The position numbers and the translations under genes were made by a program. The notes beneath the pieces were generated by a model. The model did not search any database. It saw only the letters and a program-made list of their open reading frames with translations, and was not told where the DNA came from. Shown in pieces: positions 22,777 to 35,538 of a DNA stretch of 64,000 nt. Position 1 is the stretch's first letter. Every line of letters begins with the position of its first letter. The DNA is from Datura wrightii (taxonomy: Eukaryota > Streptophyta > Magnoliopsida > Solanales > Solanaceae), in the NCBI GenBank assembly GCA_035772735.1, contig JASDFA010000001.1:86577501-86641500 (forward strand). The letters run 5' to 3'.

Positions 22777-25700
22777 TTGTTGAGAGTTTTTCATGATGAT
22801 GTGTATACTTTTCTAGATCCAGGGGCTACCATATCTTTTATGACACCTTATGTAGCCAGTAGTTTCGGAGTCAGTCCCGATGTCTTATCAGAGCCCTTCT
22901 TAGTTTCTACTCCAGTAGGTGACTCAATTATATCTAGACGGGTGTATAAAGATTGCTCGGTCTCAGTTCTTCATAAGGTCACCTTCGCAGATTTAATAGA
23001 GTTATCCATGACCAATTTTGGTGTTATTCTCGCTATGGATTGGCTAAATGCATGCTATTCTTTAGTTAATTGTAGAACCCGATCAGTAGAGTTCAGATTC
23101 TTGTGTGAGCCAGTCTTAGAATGGAAGGGTAGTTCAGTTGTGCCTATAGACCGATTCATTTCCTACCTTAAGGCCAAAAAGATGATTCCGAAGGGTTTCA
23201 TGTGCCATCTAGTTAGGGTTAAAGACGTGGAGTCTGAGACCCCGACCATCTAGTTCGTACCAGTCGTACTTGAGTATCTAGAGGTCTTTCCTGATGATTT
23301 TCCAAGTGTTCCTTCTGAGCAGGAGATTGATTTCGGTATAGATCTTCTCTCCGACACACAGCCTATATCTATTCCGCCCTACAGAATGGCTCCAGCCGAG
23401 TTAAAAAAGTTGAAGGTTCAGTTGAAAGAGTTTTCACATAAGGGATTTATTAGACTGAGTAAGTATCTAAAGGGTGCACCGATATTATTAGTTTGGAAGA
23501 AGGATTGTTCTCTTCGCATGTGTATTATTATCAGCAGTTGAATAAGGTTACAGTCAAGAACATTTACCCCTTACCTAGGATTGAAGATTTGTTTGACCAG
23601 CTTCAGGGTGCCAGGTGTTTCTCCAAGATTGATCTCAGGTCCAGATATCACCATCTCCGGGTTCGGGAGAGTGACATCCCGAAAACCGATTTCAGGACTT
23701 GGTATGGTCACTAGGAATTTGTTGTTATGTCTTTTGGACAAACCAATGCTCCTCCAGCTTTTATGGATCTAATGAACGGGGTGTTCAAGGAATATCTAGG
23801 CATGCTCATGATTGTGTTTATCGACGATATCCTCATATACTCTCGGAGCAAGGAGGAGCATGCTGTTCACTTGAGAGTAGTGCTTCAGACCCTTAAGGAT
23901 CGGAAGTTGTATGAAAAGTTCAGCAAATGTGAGTTTTGGTTGGACTCTGTGGCATTTCTAGGCCATGTGGTTTCAAGTGAAGGTAGAAAGGTAGATTCTC
24001 AAAAGATTGAGTCAGTAAAGAATTGGCCCAGACCGGTGAACCTATCCGATATTAGGAGCTTTTTAGGCTTAGCGGGTTATTACCGGAGATTTATTGAGGA
24101 CTTTTCATCAATTGCAGCTCCATTAACTAGGTTGACTCAGAAAAAGGTAAAGTTCCAATGGTCGGACGCTTGTGAGAAAAACTTCCAAGAATTGAAGACC
24201 CGACTCACTTCAGCACCAGTGTTGACCCTACCAAAGGGTACAAATGGCTTTGTTGTGTATGTGATTCTTCGTGAGTCGGACTGGGATATGTGTTGATGCA
24301 GCATGGGAAAGTGATAGCATATGCCTCAAGGTAATTGAAAGTTCATGAGAAGAATTATCCGACCCATGATCTTGAGTTGGCCACAGTGATATTCACCTTG
24401 AAGATATGGCGCATTACTTGTATGGGGTCCACATAGACGTGTTCATGGATCACAAGAGCTTTCAATATGTGTTCACGCAGAAAGATCTAAATCTTCAGCA
24501 AAGAAGGTGGTTGGAGTTACTAAAGGACTACAACATGAGTGTCCTTTACCACCCGGGCAAGGCTAATGTGGTAGCGGATGCACTTAGTAGGCTCTTTATT
24601 GAGAGTGTGTCCCACGACGTTGAAGGAAAGAGGGAGTTGGTGAAAGATGTCCATCGACTTGCGAGGTTGGGAGTTAGATTGGTCAACTTTACCGATGGTG
24701 GCATTATTGTGCAGAATGGATCAGAATCGTCCTTGGTGGTTGATGTCAAATCTAGGAAAGATGAGCATCCATTTTGAGGAAATTGAAAGAAGCGGTACGG
24801 AGTCAAAAGGCGGAAGTTTTCTCCCAAGGGGGAGATGGTGTGTTACAATACCAGGGTCATCTATATGTCCCAGATGTTAATGATTTGAGAGGTCAGATAT
24901 TACATGAGGCACATGGTACCAGATATTCTATACATTCGGGATCCATGAAGATGTATCAGGACTTGCAAGAAATCTATTGGTGGGATGGTATGAAGAACGA
25001 TATTGCAGAGTTCGTAGCCAAATGTCCAAACTATTAGCAAGGTGAAGGTCGAACATCAAAGGCTGGGAGGCGTACTTCAGGATATTAGCATTCCCACTTG
25101 GAAGTGGGAAGAGATTAATATGGATTTCAATATAGGCCTACCTCGTACTCGTCGACATTATGATTCCATTTAGGTGGCGGTCGATATTCTAACCAAGGCT
25201 GCACACTTTCTACCGGTCAAAACCATAGATTCAGTGGATGATTATGCCAAATTATATATTCGGGAGTTGGTTCGACTTCATGGACTGCCCTTGTATATTA
25301 TTTCAGACTGAGGTACTCACTTTACCTCCCAATTCTGGTGTTCTTTTCAGTAGGGCTTAGGACTCAAGTTAAGCTTAGTACAACCTTTCATCCGCAAACA
25401 GATGGCCAGGTAGAACGAACAATCTAGACCCTCGAGGATATGCTGAGGGAATGTGTGATGGACTTCAAAGGTAATTGGGATGATCACTTGCCCTTGATCG
25501 AGTTTGTTTATAATAACAACTATCACTCTAGCATCCAGATGGCACCGTTCGAGTTTCTTTATAGGCGGAGGTGTAGATCGCCCATCGGATGGTTTAAAGT
25601 TGGGGAATAAGCTATGATAAGACCTGATTCGGTTCATGAGTCCATGGAAAAGGTGCAGTTGATAAGAAACAGACTAAAAGCTGCTCAGAGTCTTCAGAAA

Positions 25701-26174
25701 TCATATGCTGATGTGAGGAGAGGTCTGGAGTTTGAGGTGGACGATTGGGTATTTCTAAAGGTATCTCCCATGAAGGGAGTCATGCGGTCCAGAAAGAAAG
25801 AAAAACTCATTCCTATCTATATTGGTCCGTACTGGGTTATGAGAAGAGTTGGTAAGGTGGCCCATGAGTTGGACTTGACATCAGAGTTATCTTCAGTTCA
25901 TCCCGTCTCTCATGTATCACTCTTGAAAAAGTGCTTGGGTGATCCAGCTTTAGTAGTCCTGATGGACAACATTGGTGTAAAAGACAGCCTCAGTTATGAA
26001 GAAATTCCCATTGAAATCTTGCATCGTTAGGTTCGAAAGTTGAGGAACAAGAAGATAACTTCAGTTAGAGTGTTATGGAGAAATCAACACGTTGAGGGAG
26101 CTACATGGGAAGTCGAAGAGGATATGATGGCTAAATACACACATTTATTCGCTACTGGCTTAGTTCCAACTTGA
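22777..26174 (+). pseudogene. Tekay B pol with chromodomain-like C-terminus (broken)
   Basis: The protease has DPGATISFMTP near 22820. RT begins with ISIPPYRMAPAELKKLK (about 23365), has IDLRSRYHHLRVRESDIPKT and active site FIDDILIYS (FIDD at 23817-23828). The RT thumb and connection include GLAGYYRRFIEDFSSIAAP. RNase H is at about 24240-24600, and the integrase zinc part at 24890-25040, where the second Cys of CPNC is lost (CPNY, then stop). The integrase core at 25110-25600 has stops at several sites. The C-terminal GPYWVMRRVGKVAHELDL and ATWEVEEDMMAKYTHLF complete the chromodomain-like end. More than ten breaks make it non-functional. Confidence 0.88.
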
Positions 26175-26405
26175 GGTATCAGTTTCTCTATATGAATTTA
26201 TATAATTTTTGTGTTCAAATCATGTGTCCAAGTTTCCTTTATATGTATGAATGTGTGTATGAAGCATGAGATTAGTTCAGCTATGTGTTGTGAATCGAAA
26301 TAGTCATTCCATAAAAATTTCGGTTAAAATGATCAGTATCGGAGTATGATAAGTGTATGTTTCTATTTTCTACTTTTTTTCTAACATTTGAGGATGAATG
26401 TTTCC

Positions 26406-26418
26406 AATGGGGAGATAT
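26406..26418 (+). other. Polypurine tract of Tekay B
   Basis: AATGGGGAGATAT directly precedes TGTTATACCC. The equivalent in C is CAAGGGGGAGAGAT. Confidence 0.8.
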
Positions 26419-28981
26419 TGTTATACCCTGAGAATTCAAAGATCAGACTCAGGAATTGAAATGGAGAAAAACTAGAAATTAATGTCTAAGTTGCAGGATG
26501 AGTCGTTACACGACTCGTGAGAAGATCCCATGAGTTTTCAGGTGACTCGTGGGGAGGCCTGGAGGAATTGAAGTGCAGGGGTCCCTAAGGGCGTGGGAAT
26601 GACTCGTGGTCAGTCACCACTAGTCCTCAAGTCAGCCGTGGGGTGAGGTTGAAAAATAAATAGAAGAAGTCGACCAGTGTACCTAACGGAAGGACACCGT
26701 GAGTCATGATCAGTCCCCGGGATTCGTGGTGTGAGTCGTGATCAAGTAGGGTGAGTTTTATTTGACACTAAGGCATTGTACATGACGGGAGGTGACCACG
26801 AGTTGTGGTCACAAGCAACGGATCGTTAACTCACCTGTGATGAGCCTATGAGATCTGATAAGTAGTGTACCTGATGGACGACTCCACGAGTCGTGGCTCC
26901 TTATGATGAGTCGTTAGGTCCCTCGTCGGGACCACCTGACAGTTATTTTTATTGATTTTAGTAAGGTATTTTCCATAATTCCTAAATCCTAGGGGCCTAT
27001 ACTATGTCGTTTAAGGATCGTTTTAGTGGGTTTTTAGAAGGGAAAAACCTATTCGAAGTCACTCCCCATGCATGCAAGTTTGAAGGTTTGAAGAGGTGAT
27101 TCAAGGCAAGATCTCAAGGTCTCCATTGGAATCTCATCTTGGGAAATTAGAAAGTGTTAGAATCCACCATTCCTAGGTATGTAAGGCTATAACTGGGTGT
27201 CTTCTTCCACACCCATGCCCAATTTCTATCAAATCATGATAAATCACCTATGATCAAGTATGGGGTTTTTACCATTTGCATAATTCTTCAATCTCTATAC
27301 ATGGGTTTGATTAGATTATATTTATATTGATGAATTGTGAAGTTTGGGCAGATTTTATATTGTTTTCAACACAAAATATGTTTTCTAAATTATGAATTTA
27401 AATGTCCATGGATGAATAGTTCATAAGAAGAAAATAATGGTGAATGTATAATGATGATGAGATTTGATGATGAAAAGAATGTTTCTAAATCTATCCATGA
27501 TTATGATGTTGTTTTCAAAATGAATTGAGTAGATCCAAGTATGATAAAGCTTTGGGCAATGCACACATGTTGATTTATAATGATGATTCTCTCGAAATAA
27601 GCTTACCACATTGTTTGGAGCGAAATCTCCCAAATTTCATAATTTCTTGCTTGTGGTATGTTTAGTTAAATATTCCTACATATTGCTTACATGATTTGGA
27701 GTAGATGCACCCACTTATACTTGAGCTTATGGTATGTTTCAAAATAAGCTTCTCATATGCATGAATTCATAATTGAGATGTATGTCATTATTGAGCTTTG
27801 TCAAAGGATAATGTTGAGCTTCATTTTCATATGATGTCGAGCCTATGCACGATTTCTTTAATGAGCTTTATCAATAGACAATGTTGAGACTTGTTTCATA
27901 TGATGTTGAGTTATGCATGATTTCATCTTGAGCTTCGTCAATAGATGATGTTGAACTTCATCACATATGATACAGAGCATTTCATGTTTTGGGAGAAGAG
28001 TCTAGCACCGAGCGGGTTAAGGGTCGATCACCCTATGCCCCAGAACTACGCGCCAACATAGGTTGATACTATTATATTATTGGGTCCTCCCTTGTGAGTT
28101 ATCCCCGGGCTGATTGGCCCTTAAGCTTGATATCGATATTATGGTATCGTCCATCGCCCTGACAAGGTTATGGCTGGCTCTACCCACTTGAGCGTGATAG
28201 CTGGGACATCATAAGCTCTATCGTGGTATGTCGGTTAAGTGACAAGTCTCCCACTGTCTATACAATTTAGATTTGTATACTCATTACTCAAGGTGATTAG
28301 TTTATGCATGCATGTTCTAAAAGCAAGCTTTAACTCATTATTCAGCTTTTAATATAAATGTTATGTTTTAGCTTTGAGTCATTCAAGTCAGTCATTATGT
28401 TAAAAAGCTATGCATGGTCATGTTATGATAAGATTACAATTTCAGAATGAATGCATGTAGCCCTTCTTCTCATACTTGAAAGCTTATGATATGTTCTGAA
28501 TTTTTTTTAAAAAATAATTTTACTTAATTGGTTTTTACATGCCTTGCATACTCAGTACATTCCACATACTGAAGACATACTTTCTATGTTGTATTGTTTT
28601 ATGATATAGGACCTGGCTTGCAGCTTTAGCCTCGATCATAGTCAGCTTTCAAAAGTTCTTATCTGCTCAGGATTGGTGTGTCCTCATCTTTTGAGGACTA
28701 GACTCTCAGTTTCTATTACGTATTTTGGTTTCAGTATTGTTGAGTTTGTTGGGGTCTTTTCCCATCAACTCGTCCAGATTAGTGGCTTTCAAACTTATAT
28801 ATGTGTAGCTTCGGATGTTATTCTGATGTGATGTTGTATTAGACTTCTGCTGAGTTTATATTTATGATTTCCTCAGTTTATTTAATGAGATATTTGTATG
28901 CTTATGGCATGGGTCAACTTGGGGTCTCTCGGGGTCCATTGTTTCGTGTCTATGATTTGGGCATCCGTTCGGATCATGACA
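26419..28981 (+). repeat. 3' LTR of Tekay B
   Basis: This full-length LTR (about 2563 bp) runs TGTTATACCC...GGATCATGACA. Its CGACTCGTGG-word island is at 26505-26935. The sequence CCTATACTATG follows about 60 bp later and may be the TATA region. The tandem 65-bp units lie at about 27790-27990. Confidence 0.9.
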
Positions 28982-30982
28982 ATGATATACATCATAGAAA
29001 GTATGCGGTCAGTACGTGGAATGTACCGAGTATGCAAGGTAAGTTAAACTGCTAAATTAAATAAATCATTTAAAGACAAATGGCAAGTATAACATGAGCA
29101 TTAGAAAACTGAGGGTAGGGATTGCATGCATTCTTTCGGAAATCATGGTCTCTTGATAACATAACATAATATAGCTTCATGACATTCGCAACTACATTGA
29201 TTGACTCAAAGCTAAATTTTGATAATTATGAGATAAGCTGAACAATGAGGTAAACCTGCTTTTGAACATGCATAAGTGGGTATCCAACTCATGAGTAGTA
29301 AAGTATACATATATGAAATCATGAGTTACAATGGGAGATTCATCTATTAACTTACATACCACGATAGAGCTTACGTGGTCCCAACTATCACACTCAAGTG
29401 GGTAGAGCCGTCCGAAGCTTTGCGAGGGCTAGGAATAGTTCCATGATATCGATATCAAGTTGAAGGTCCATTCGGGCAAGGGGAAACTCACAAAGGAGGT
29501 CCTAAGCCATATATAATAGTATAGGTTTAAGTTGGTGCGTAGTTCTGAGGCATAGGGAGATCGAGCCATAGCCTACTCAATGCTAGACAATACTCCCAAA
29601 AATATGCATATGTTCTACGTCGTTTTATAGCGAAGCTCAACATCGTCAATTGACGAAGCTCAATAATCAACACATCTCAAATATGAAATCATGCATATGA
29701 GAAGATTTAATTCAAACATACTGCAAGCTGATAAGTATAATGGGGAGCCTTCATACCACAAGCTAAAAATAAAATTGGGAGATTTTGCTCCAAAACAATG
29801 TGGTAAGCTTAATTCGAGAAAATCGTCATTCACACTCAACATGTGGGAATTGCCCAAAGATTTATCATACTTGATGATGCTAAATTCGTATTAAAAATAT
29901 CAATTTTAACATGGGTAGCTTTAAAACATACTTTTCTTCATAATATCTCATCATCATTATCACATATTCATCACAAATATAACTTGTCATGAACATTTCA
30001 CCAATGGGCTTTTAAATTATAAAACTAGAAATATAATTTGGATTTGAAAACATTATGAAAATCGCCCATGCTTCATATTTCAACATTAGAATCATAATCA
30101 ATCCATACCCATGTGTAGAAATCAATAATTCACAGATTTGGATAAAAACCCCATATGTCATAGAATCTCATATTTGTAGAGAAGGATTGGGCATGGGTGT
30201 GGAAGAAACCACCCATTCATGACCTTACATACCTAATGGAGACTGAATCTTACTCTCCCATGAATGCCCAAAAGAAGATTGAAAGAAATTGAAGATTGCT
30301 AGCTTGATCACCCTCTCAAATCTCTTCTACTTTGCATGCATGGATGGAAAATGAGTAATCTGAACTTAACCCCATAAAAGGCCATTCTTCATACCCCAAA
30401 ACATCGTAGTCTAGACTTTAGGTACTTAGGAATTATGGAAAAGCCCTTACTAATTTAGCAGAAAATAACTACCAGGTGGCCCTAACGGGCGACCTGACGA
30501 CTCGTGGCCTGAGGAAACGACTCGTGGAGTCAATCGTGAAGTACACTGCGTCACCTACTATACAGGGTTCATCACGGATCATCCCACGAATCGTTATGAG
30601 TGACCACGACTCGTGGTCACCACCTGTGAAGTACACTATCTCACTTCTCAAATTTTGACTTCCGGCCTGCCAATGACTCACCCCACAAATCGTGGGGACC
30701 TTTCATTAGGTACACTCTCCATCCTTCCTTTCCTTTCTTATTTCCCCTCCCCATGGCTGACCCAACGACTCGTGGGGCCTAACAACGAGTTGTGATCTTG
30801 CCCGTGGGGTCTCAACTCTTCCAAATCTCCTTACAAAACCCAGGGCATTCCCACGAGTCACCTCACGACTCGTGGGCTGTCCTCACAAGTCGTCTCACCA
30901 CTCGTTCTGAGTTTTCGGCAAAAATTTCCACATTTTCCTATTTCAACTCCCGGGTCTAATCTTTGGGCTCCCGGGTATAACA
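28982..30982 (-). repeat. 5' part of the Tekay A 5' LTR
   Basis: The minus strand begins TGTTATACCCGGGAGCCC at 30982 and runs to the B insertion at 28982. Its word island lies at about 30470-30910 with many CCACGAGTCG/CGACTCGTGG copies, including a 21-bp odd palindrome at 30600-30620. Together with 18989-19377 the LTR is about 2.39 kb. Confidence 0.88.
30600..30620. repeat. Perfect 21-bp odd palindrome in Tekay LTR
   Basis: GTGACCACGA (30600-30609), central C, TCGTGGTCAC (30611-30620). It is the most perfect member of the ACTCGTGG word set of this family. Confidence 0.9.
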
Positions 30983-32059
30983 CTTCTACAGGGCCCTTGA
31001 TTCAATCAACAAGTCCATAGCAAACAACCTAGTCGGTGGTTCTATTATAGATCAAACATATGGGTTGGCCAAAGCCCTTCTAGACAGGTGATTGAAGATT
31101 CCTCGGTGAAGCCTAGTAAGGTTGATAACCCGAAATCGGATGAAGAAGATGAAGTCGACAAAGCGCCAATGACTCTAAGGAATGACGAAAAGATTGACGA
31201 GGAAGGAGAGGGAAAGGATAATGAAATCCTCTCCCATGCTGATAATGATGAGGCGAGCATGAAAGTCTCGATTGATGGCAAGGTTGAATCAAGAATCTCA
31301 CCTCCTTATCTACAACGGTTGGCTAAGAAAAAGAAGGATGATCAGTTTAAAATGTTGGTTGACATGTTTAGCAAGTTGTCCATAAATATACTGTTAATGG
31401 ATGCTCTACTCCAAATGCCCGATTATGCAAAGTTTATGAAAGAATTGCTGAAGAAGAAAAAGGTGGTTGATGTAGGTAATGGGGAGAAAACGCACCATTG
31501 TAGTGTGGTGATGATGAGTAATCTTGCCCCCAAATGGGAGGACCCAGGAGCATTCACAATCTCCTATACAATTGGGATATGTGTATTTAAAAAAGCTCTA
31601 TGTGATCTGGGCGCCAATATAAATTTAATTCCCCTACTCATTTTTAAGAAATTAGCACTCGTAAGCACAAAACCAATGTCGATGAGGTTGCTTATGGCAG
31701 ATAGGTCCATAAAAAGACCAATAGGGGTATTAGAAGATGTGTTGATAAGAGTGGACAAGTTTATTCTACCTGCTGATTTTATTATTTCAGATTGTCAAAT
31801 GGATGTAGAGGTTCTCATTATTTTGGGAAGACCGTTGTTAGCTATAGGGAGAGCTATGGTAGACGTGGATCTTGGGGAGCTAAAATTTCAAGTTGGAAGT
31901 AAGGAATTCACCTTCAAGGTGTGTCCATTAGCTGGTGTGTCCATTAGCTGAAATGCCCACAAATTCAAGGTGGTTGTAGTATTGCAAAATGAAGAAGAGG
32001 ACGAAGGATTAGAGCTGAATGAGACAGAGTTGGATGATGACCCATCGGAAAAGAGTTGA
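30983..32059 (+). pseudogene. Athila-like gag C-terminus and protease (copy 2)
   Basis: This continues the gag cut at 14097. The first codons give FYRALDSINKSIANNLVGGS and IIDQTYGLAKALLDR, then a stop near 31090. The open part 31088-31951 has an acidic linker, RISPPYLQRLAKKKKDDQF (the family's pre-protease motif), and the protease core with CDLGANINLIP around 31596-31628 (D-L-G in place of D-S/T-G) and IILGRPLLAIGRAMVDV around 31817-31866. A 16-base tandem repeat of the GTGTCCATTAGCTG string at 31918-31949 shifts the end of the frame; the unshifted end would reach the stop at 32057. No reverse transcriptase follows: noncoding sequence starts at once. Confidence 0.88.
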
Positions 32060-32072
32060 TAAAAAGAGATCC

Positions 32073-32121
32073 ACGTCGTGCCACTATGTTAAATTAAGGC
32101 GCTTCTTGGGAGGCAACCCAA
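32073..32121 (+). other. Conserved post-ORF hairpin motif (copy 2)
   Basis: ACGTCGTGCCACTATGTTAA, then ATTAAGGCGCTT and CTTGGGAGGCAACCCAAG. It begins 13 bases after the gag-protease stop. It is the same motif as at 8659 and 61829. Confidence 0.88.
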
Positions 32122-32573
32122 GTGTTTAGTGAATTGTTTGATGTTTTTGTTGGAGCTGTGAAGTGAGGAACGACACGAAACCGGTGAGTCGCCGGTTTAG
32201 AAGCATGAACCACCGATGAAGGTGAGTACAAAGCAGAAGGCTGGGGTTTGGATCGAAGGAACGACGGATCGATCGGCGAACTACCAAATCAAAATTGTGG
32301 ACCGCCGATAGGTTGCCGATGTAAGATAGAGGACCTGAAGCTCAGGTACATAGGTGGCGGGTAATGGGCGGATTGCCAATTCCATCCATGTAAAGCTGGT
32401 ACATCGCCGCTCCAGAAACAAATAACTAGGTACAAAATACATGGCAAAGGAAAATTAAAGCGGCGGAATGCCGGTGTGATTTGGCAAACCACCGATGATG
32501 CACCGATTGAGGTATAAGTTTGTTTCAAAATGGAATTTAAAGAGCAAGCGCATAAAATTCCAAATACCTGATC
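32122..32573 (+). other. Noncoding stretch with GC-rich inverted words
   Basis: No gene is seen. The stretch 32160-32520 is dense in words such as AACCGGTGAGTCGCCGGTT, GAACCACCG, GGCGAACTACC and CGGCGGAATGCCGG, many mutually complementary. The sequence is interrupted by Tekay C and continues at 45252. The equivalent at 61870-62340 is uninterrupted. Confidence 0.75.
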
Positions 32574-34183
32574 AGCCGTGTTATACCCCGAGAATTCAAG
32601 AATTGGACCCGAAAGTGAACTGGAGAAAAATTAGAAAATGTTGCAGTAGTTGCAGAACGAGTCACTAAATGACTCATGAGGAGACCCCAAGAGTCGTCAG
32701 GTGACTTTTGGGAAGTCTTGGAAGGATGAGGGACTCAAATTTCCCACAGGCGGTGTAACGACTCGTGGTCGAACAACACGAGCCGTCAAGTCAGTCATGG
32801 GGTGGTTCTAGAGGAAGATTGGAAATTTTGTCCAGTGCACTTGATCGGAGGTTGCAATAGGTCATGTCTGATGGGGACGAGTCGTCATGTCACTCGTTAG
32901 GAGCCTCGACAGACCAGTTATCCAGTGAAATTAACGAGCGAACCAACGGATCATGTGCCCTGGTAACGAGTCGTTGGTTGTCCGTTAGGACCCCCTGACA
33001 GTTATTCAACGATTTTAGTAAGGACTTTTTTGTAATTCCTAAGTTCTAAGGGCCTATACTACGTTGTTTTAAGCTCATAATAGAGGGTTCTTAGCAGAGA
33101 AAAACCCATCTTAGGCCATTACTTTCATGCATGCAAGGTTGGGGGTTTTAGGAGAAGAATCAAGGTCAATTCTCGAGGTTTCCAATTGGAATCTCAGCTG
33201 GGGCAGTTAGGAAGAGTTAGAATTCTTCAATCCCAAGTATGTAAGGATATGAGTGGGCGCTTCCTTCCACACCCATGCCCATTCCGTATCAATTTGTTAT
33301 TGGTTTGTGGTGATCAAGTTTGGGTTTTCATTCAATTGTATGATTCTTGCATCTCTACTCATGGGTATGATTAAATTGAGTTGATATTAGGGATTTACTG
33401 ATCTTGGCAGATTCTAACTTAATTTCTTTTACAGAAATTGTCTTTCAAAAATTAAATCTAAAATGCCCATGTGTGGATAGTTCATATAGAATGTGATGAT
33501 GATGGAGTAGATGATGAAAGGCATGTTTCCAACCTTACCCATGTTTTGATGACGTTTACAAAGAAGATTAAATAGACCCAAGTATGGTAGAGCTTTGGGT
33601 TATGCCCAAATGAAGATTTTAAATTGTGATTTTCCCCCCCCCACATGAGCTTACCACATGGTTGAGATGAAATTTCCTTTAACCTTTATTACGAATTCTA
33701 GCTTGTGGTATGTTTCAAAGTAAATCCTTCTCTATGCGGAAATCCTTAATTGTTATGCATGTTATTGTCCAGCTTTGTCGAAGACAATGTTAAGCTTCAT
33801 TTCACCTGATTTTGATTCTAAGCATGATTTCATTCTAAGCTTTGTCGAAATGATATTGTTGAGCTTCATATTTATATGATGTCTAGTATATGCATGATTT
33901 CATAATGAACTTTGTCAATAGACAATGTTGAGCTTCGTTTCATACAATGTTGATTTTATGCTTGATTTCATGTTGAGCTTCGTATTTATACGATGCATAG
34001 AATTGCATGTTATGGGAGAAGAGTCTAGCACAGAGCGGGCTAAGGGTCTAAAACCCTATGCCCCAAAACTACCCGCCAACGTATGTTGATTCTATTATAT
34101 TATTGGGATCTCTCTTATGATCTTTCCTCGACCCGAATGACCCCTTTCAGCATGATATCGATATCATCGTAGTGCCCCTAGTA

Positions 34184-35218
34184 AACGCGGAGCTACGTCG
34201 ATCAGAAGACGAAAAACTTCCAGAGCTAAAAGGAGACGTTGGGAAACTCCATAAAACCCAAGCTAACATTTCACCTAGTGCAGTTGCAGGTACTTGAGGA
34301 CCTAAGGAAAGAAGAGATATTATAAGGAAACAGCTATTCGATAAACAATTCACAATGAAAAATATACCATCTATTCCACAAACCAGCACATACAAGGAAA
34401 GTCTGAACCAAGCTAAACAAACCTATAACCATATAGCCAATACCTACATACAAAACATCCACAAAATACAAACCTTCCTAAACAGAAACCCACGATCTAT
34501 AAATACCCAGAATCCAGAAGAAGATTATGTCACCCAATATCTACAAGGGTACAACAAGCTAATAGCACAACCAAATACCAACGCCAACCTAGTAAAAACA
34601 TGTTACAACTATGGACTACTCGGAACAGTATATACCAAAACAGGAGACGAGATAGCAACCATACCAGAGCTACACAAGGCATTTATGACATATAAAAGAA
34701 TAACGAAAGGAACATTTTTCTACATTAAAATATATGCAGCACCTGCTGAGATATTATTTGACGAAATAAAACCAATTATCCAAGTGGTGAAAATAGGACT
34801 AACAAGAGAAATGATTATACCGGAAAAGATAGACCAACAGGAAGAGATAAAAAGTACAGACATACCGGAATTCTACGCTAACAAAAGAATTATTGGTCTA
34901 GCTACGATACTAAGCAAACTAGCCAATAATTTCTTAAACGGAAATTCTATCTGGAGCTACTATTCAAGAGATCAAACAATGATATATGCAAACTCCAGAG
35001 AACATAAAGAAGCAGATATGGAAGAATTACGCCAGTGGATACTCTGTCTGTTTAAACCAGAAGAAATACCTACAACAAGAGCTATACGAAGAAACTATAT
35101 TTCTCCAGCTCTACTAACAAGATACTGCAAAACGGTAGGACAAAAATACCCAGATCACCATTGTTCCAAGTGTCATGGTGAAAATGACGACAAAATACCC
35201 GATGTACAGCTGGAATGA
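34184..35218 (+). pseudogene. Pararetrovirus last-gene protein, transactivator/inclusion-body-like (5' truncated)
   Basis: The frame enters from the left edge of the insert, has one TGA at about 34304, and is then open to 35218; from ATG 34355 it gives 287 residues. The protein is Lys/Ile/Thr/Asn-rich. A central hydrophobic part (about residues 90-150) has FFYIKIYAAP and a KIGLTREMIIPE stretch, and the end has CSKCH at a possible metal site. The position directly before the pregenomic promoter is that of the translational transactivator (gene VI in caulimoviruses, the last gene of solendoviruses). Alternatives are another accessory protein of the same virus group. The first part of the gene is missing, so it is a relic. 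Confidence 0.6.
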
Positions 35219-35529
35219 GATAAGGACGAAAAAAGAAAAAGCAGCGGCTTAGATAGAAGAAAATGATATACCAGAAGATCAGATAAAGAAAGCAGCAGAT
35301 ATGTTTTTAAAGTTTTTTGTTTTGTTATGTAAAGAGTCGTCCAAAATAATGGACAGACAAAGTTTTTTGTTTTTGTATAGAAAGTCTTAAAGTATACAGT
35401 AGAGGGCGGCTACTTTAGCAGAAAAGTCGCAAAGTAAATAGTAAAGGTGTCGGCCAACTATTCATGAATAGTAGGGATCATTCATGAACAGGAAGAGCCA
35501 ATTGTAAAAAGTCGATTGTAAATTTTGTC
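35219..35529 (+). promoter_or_regulatory. Upstream region of pararetroviral promoter
   Basis: This is an intergenic stretch with short direct repeats: AAAGTTTTTTGTTTT at about 35318 and again near 35359, and ATTCATGAA repeated at 35461 and 35482. There is no reading frame of note. It lies where the enhancer of the pregenomic RNA promoter is expected. Confidence 0.5.
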
Positions 35530-35538
35530 TATAAATAG
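35530..35538 (+). promoter_or_regulatory. TATA box of pararetroviral pregenomic promoter
   Basis: TATAAATAG lies about 310 bases after the viral stop codon. It is followed at about 35570-35600 by a CT-rich start region (CTCAATTCTCTCTCAATCTC). The fragment ends at 35608 before the viral leader and primer site. The promoter points into the rest of the C LTR and gag. Confidence 0.6.

Larger units (their letters stand above)
19378..28981 (+). mobile_element. Tekay-type chromovirus B, inserted in the LTR of A
   Basis: This is a complete-length but decayed element: 5' LTR 19378-21326, mutated tRNA-Met site, gag, pol with chromodomain-like end, polypurine tract, 3' LTR 26419-28981. Its flanks are ATAAG (left) and ATGAT (right), which is a poor match for a 5-bp duplication and fits an old, mutated insertion. 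Both flanks belong to the minus-strand LTR of A, which proves the nesting. Confidence 0.9.
14098..30982 (-). mobile_element. Tekay-type chromovirus A, minus strand, 3' end lost
   Basis: Reading on the minus strand from 30982 down: 5' LTR (30982-28982, then 19377-18989), tRNA-Met primer site, gag, protease, reverse transcriptase, RNase H, integrase and chromodomain-like end at 14191, then about 90 bases of 3' noncoding sequence. The polypurine tract and 3' LTR are absent. Element B interrupts the LTR. Both outer edges abut copy 2 gag, so A inserted into that gag and later lost its 3' terminus together with some target sequence. Confidence 0.88.
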
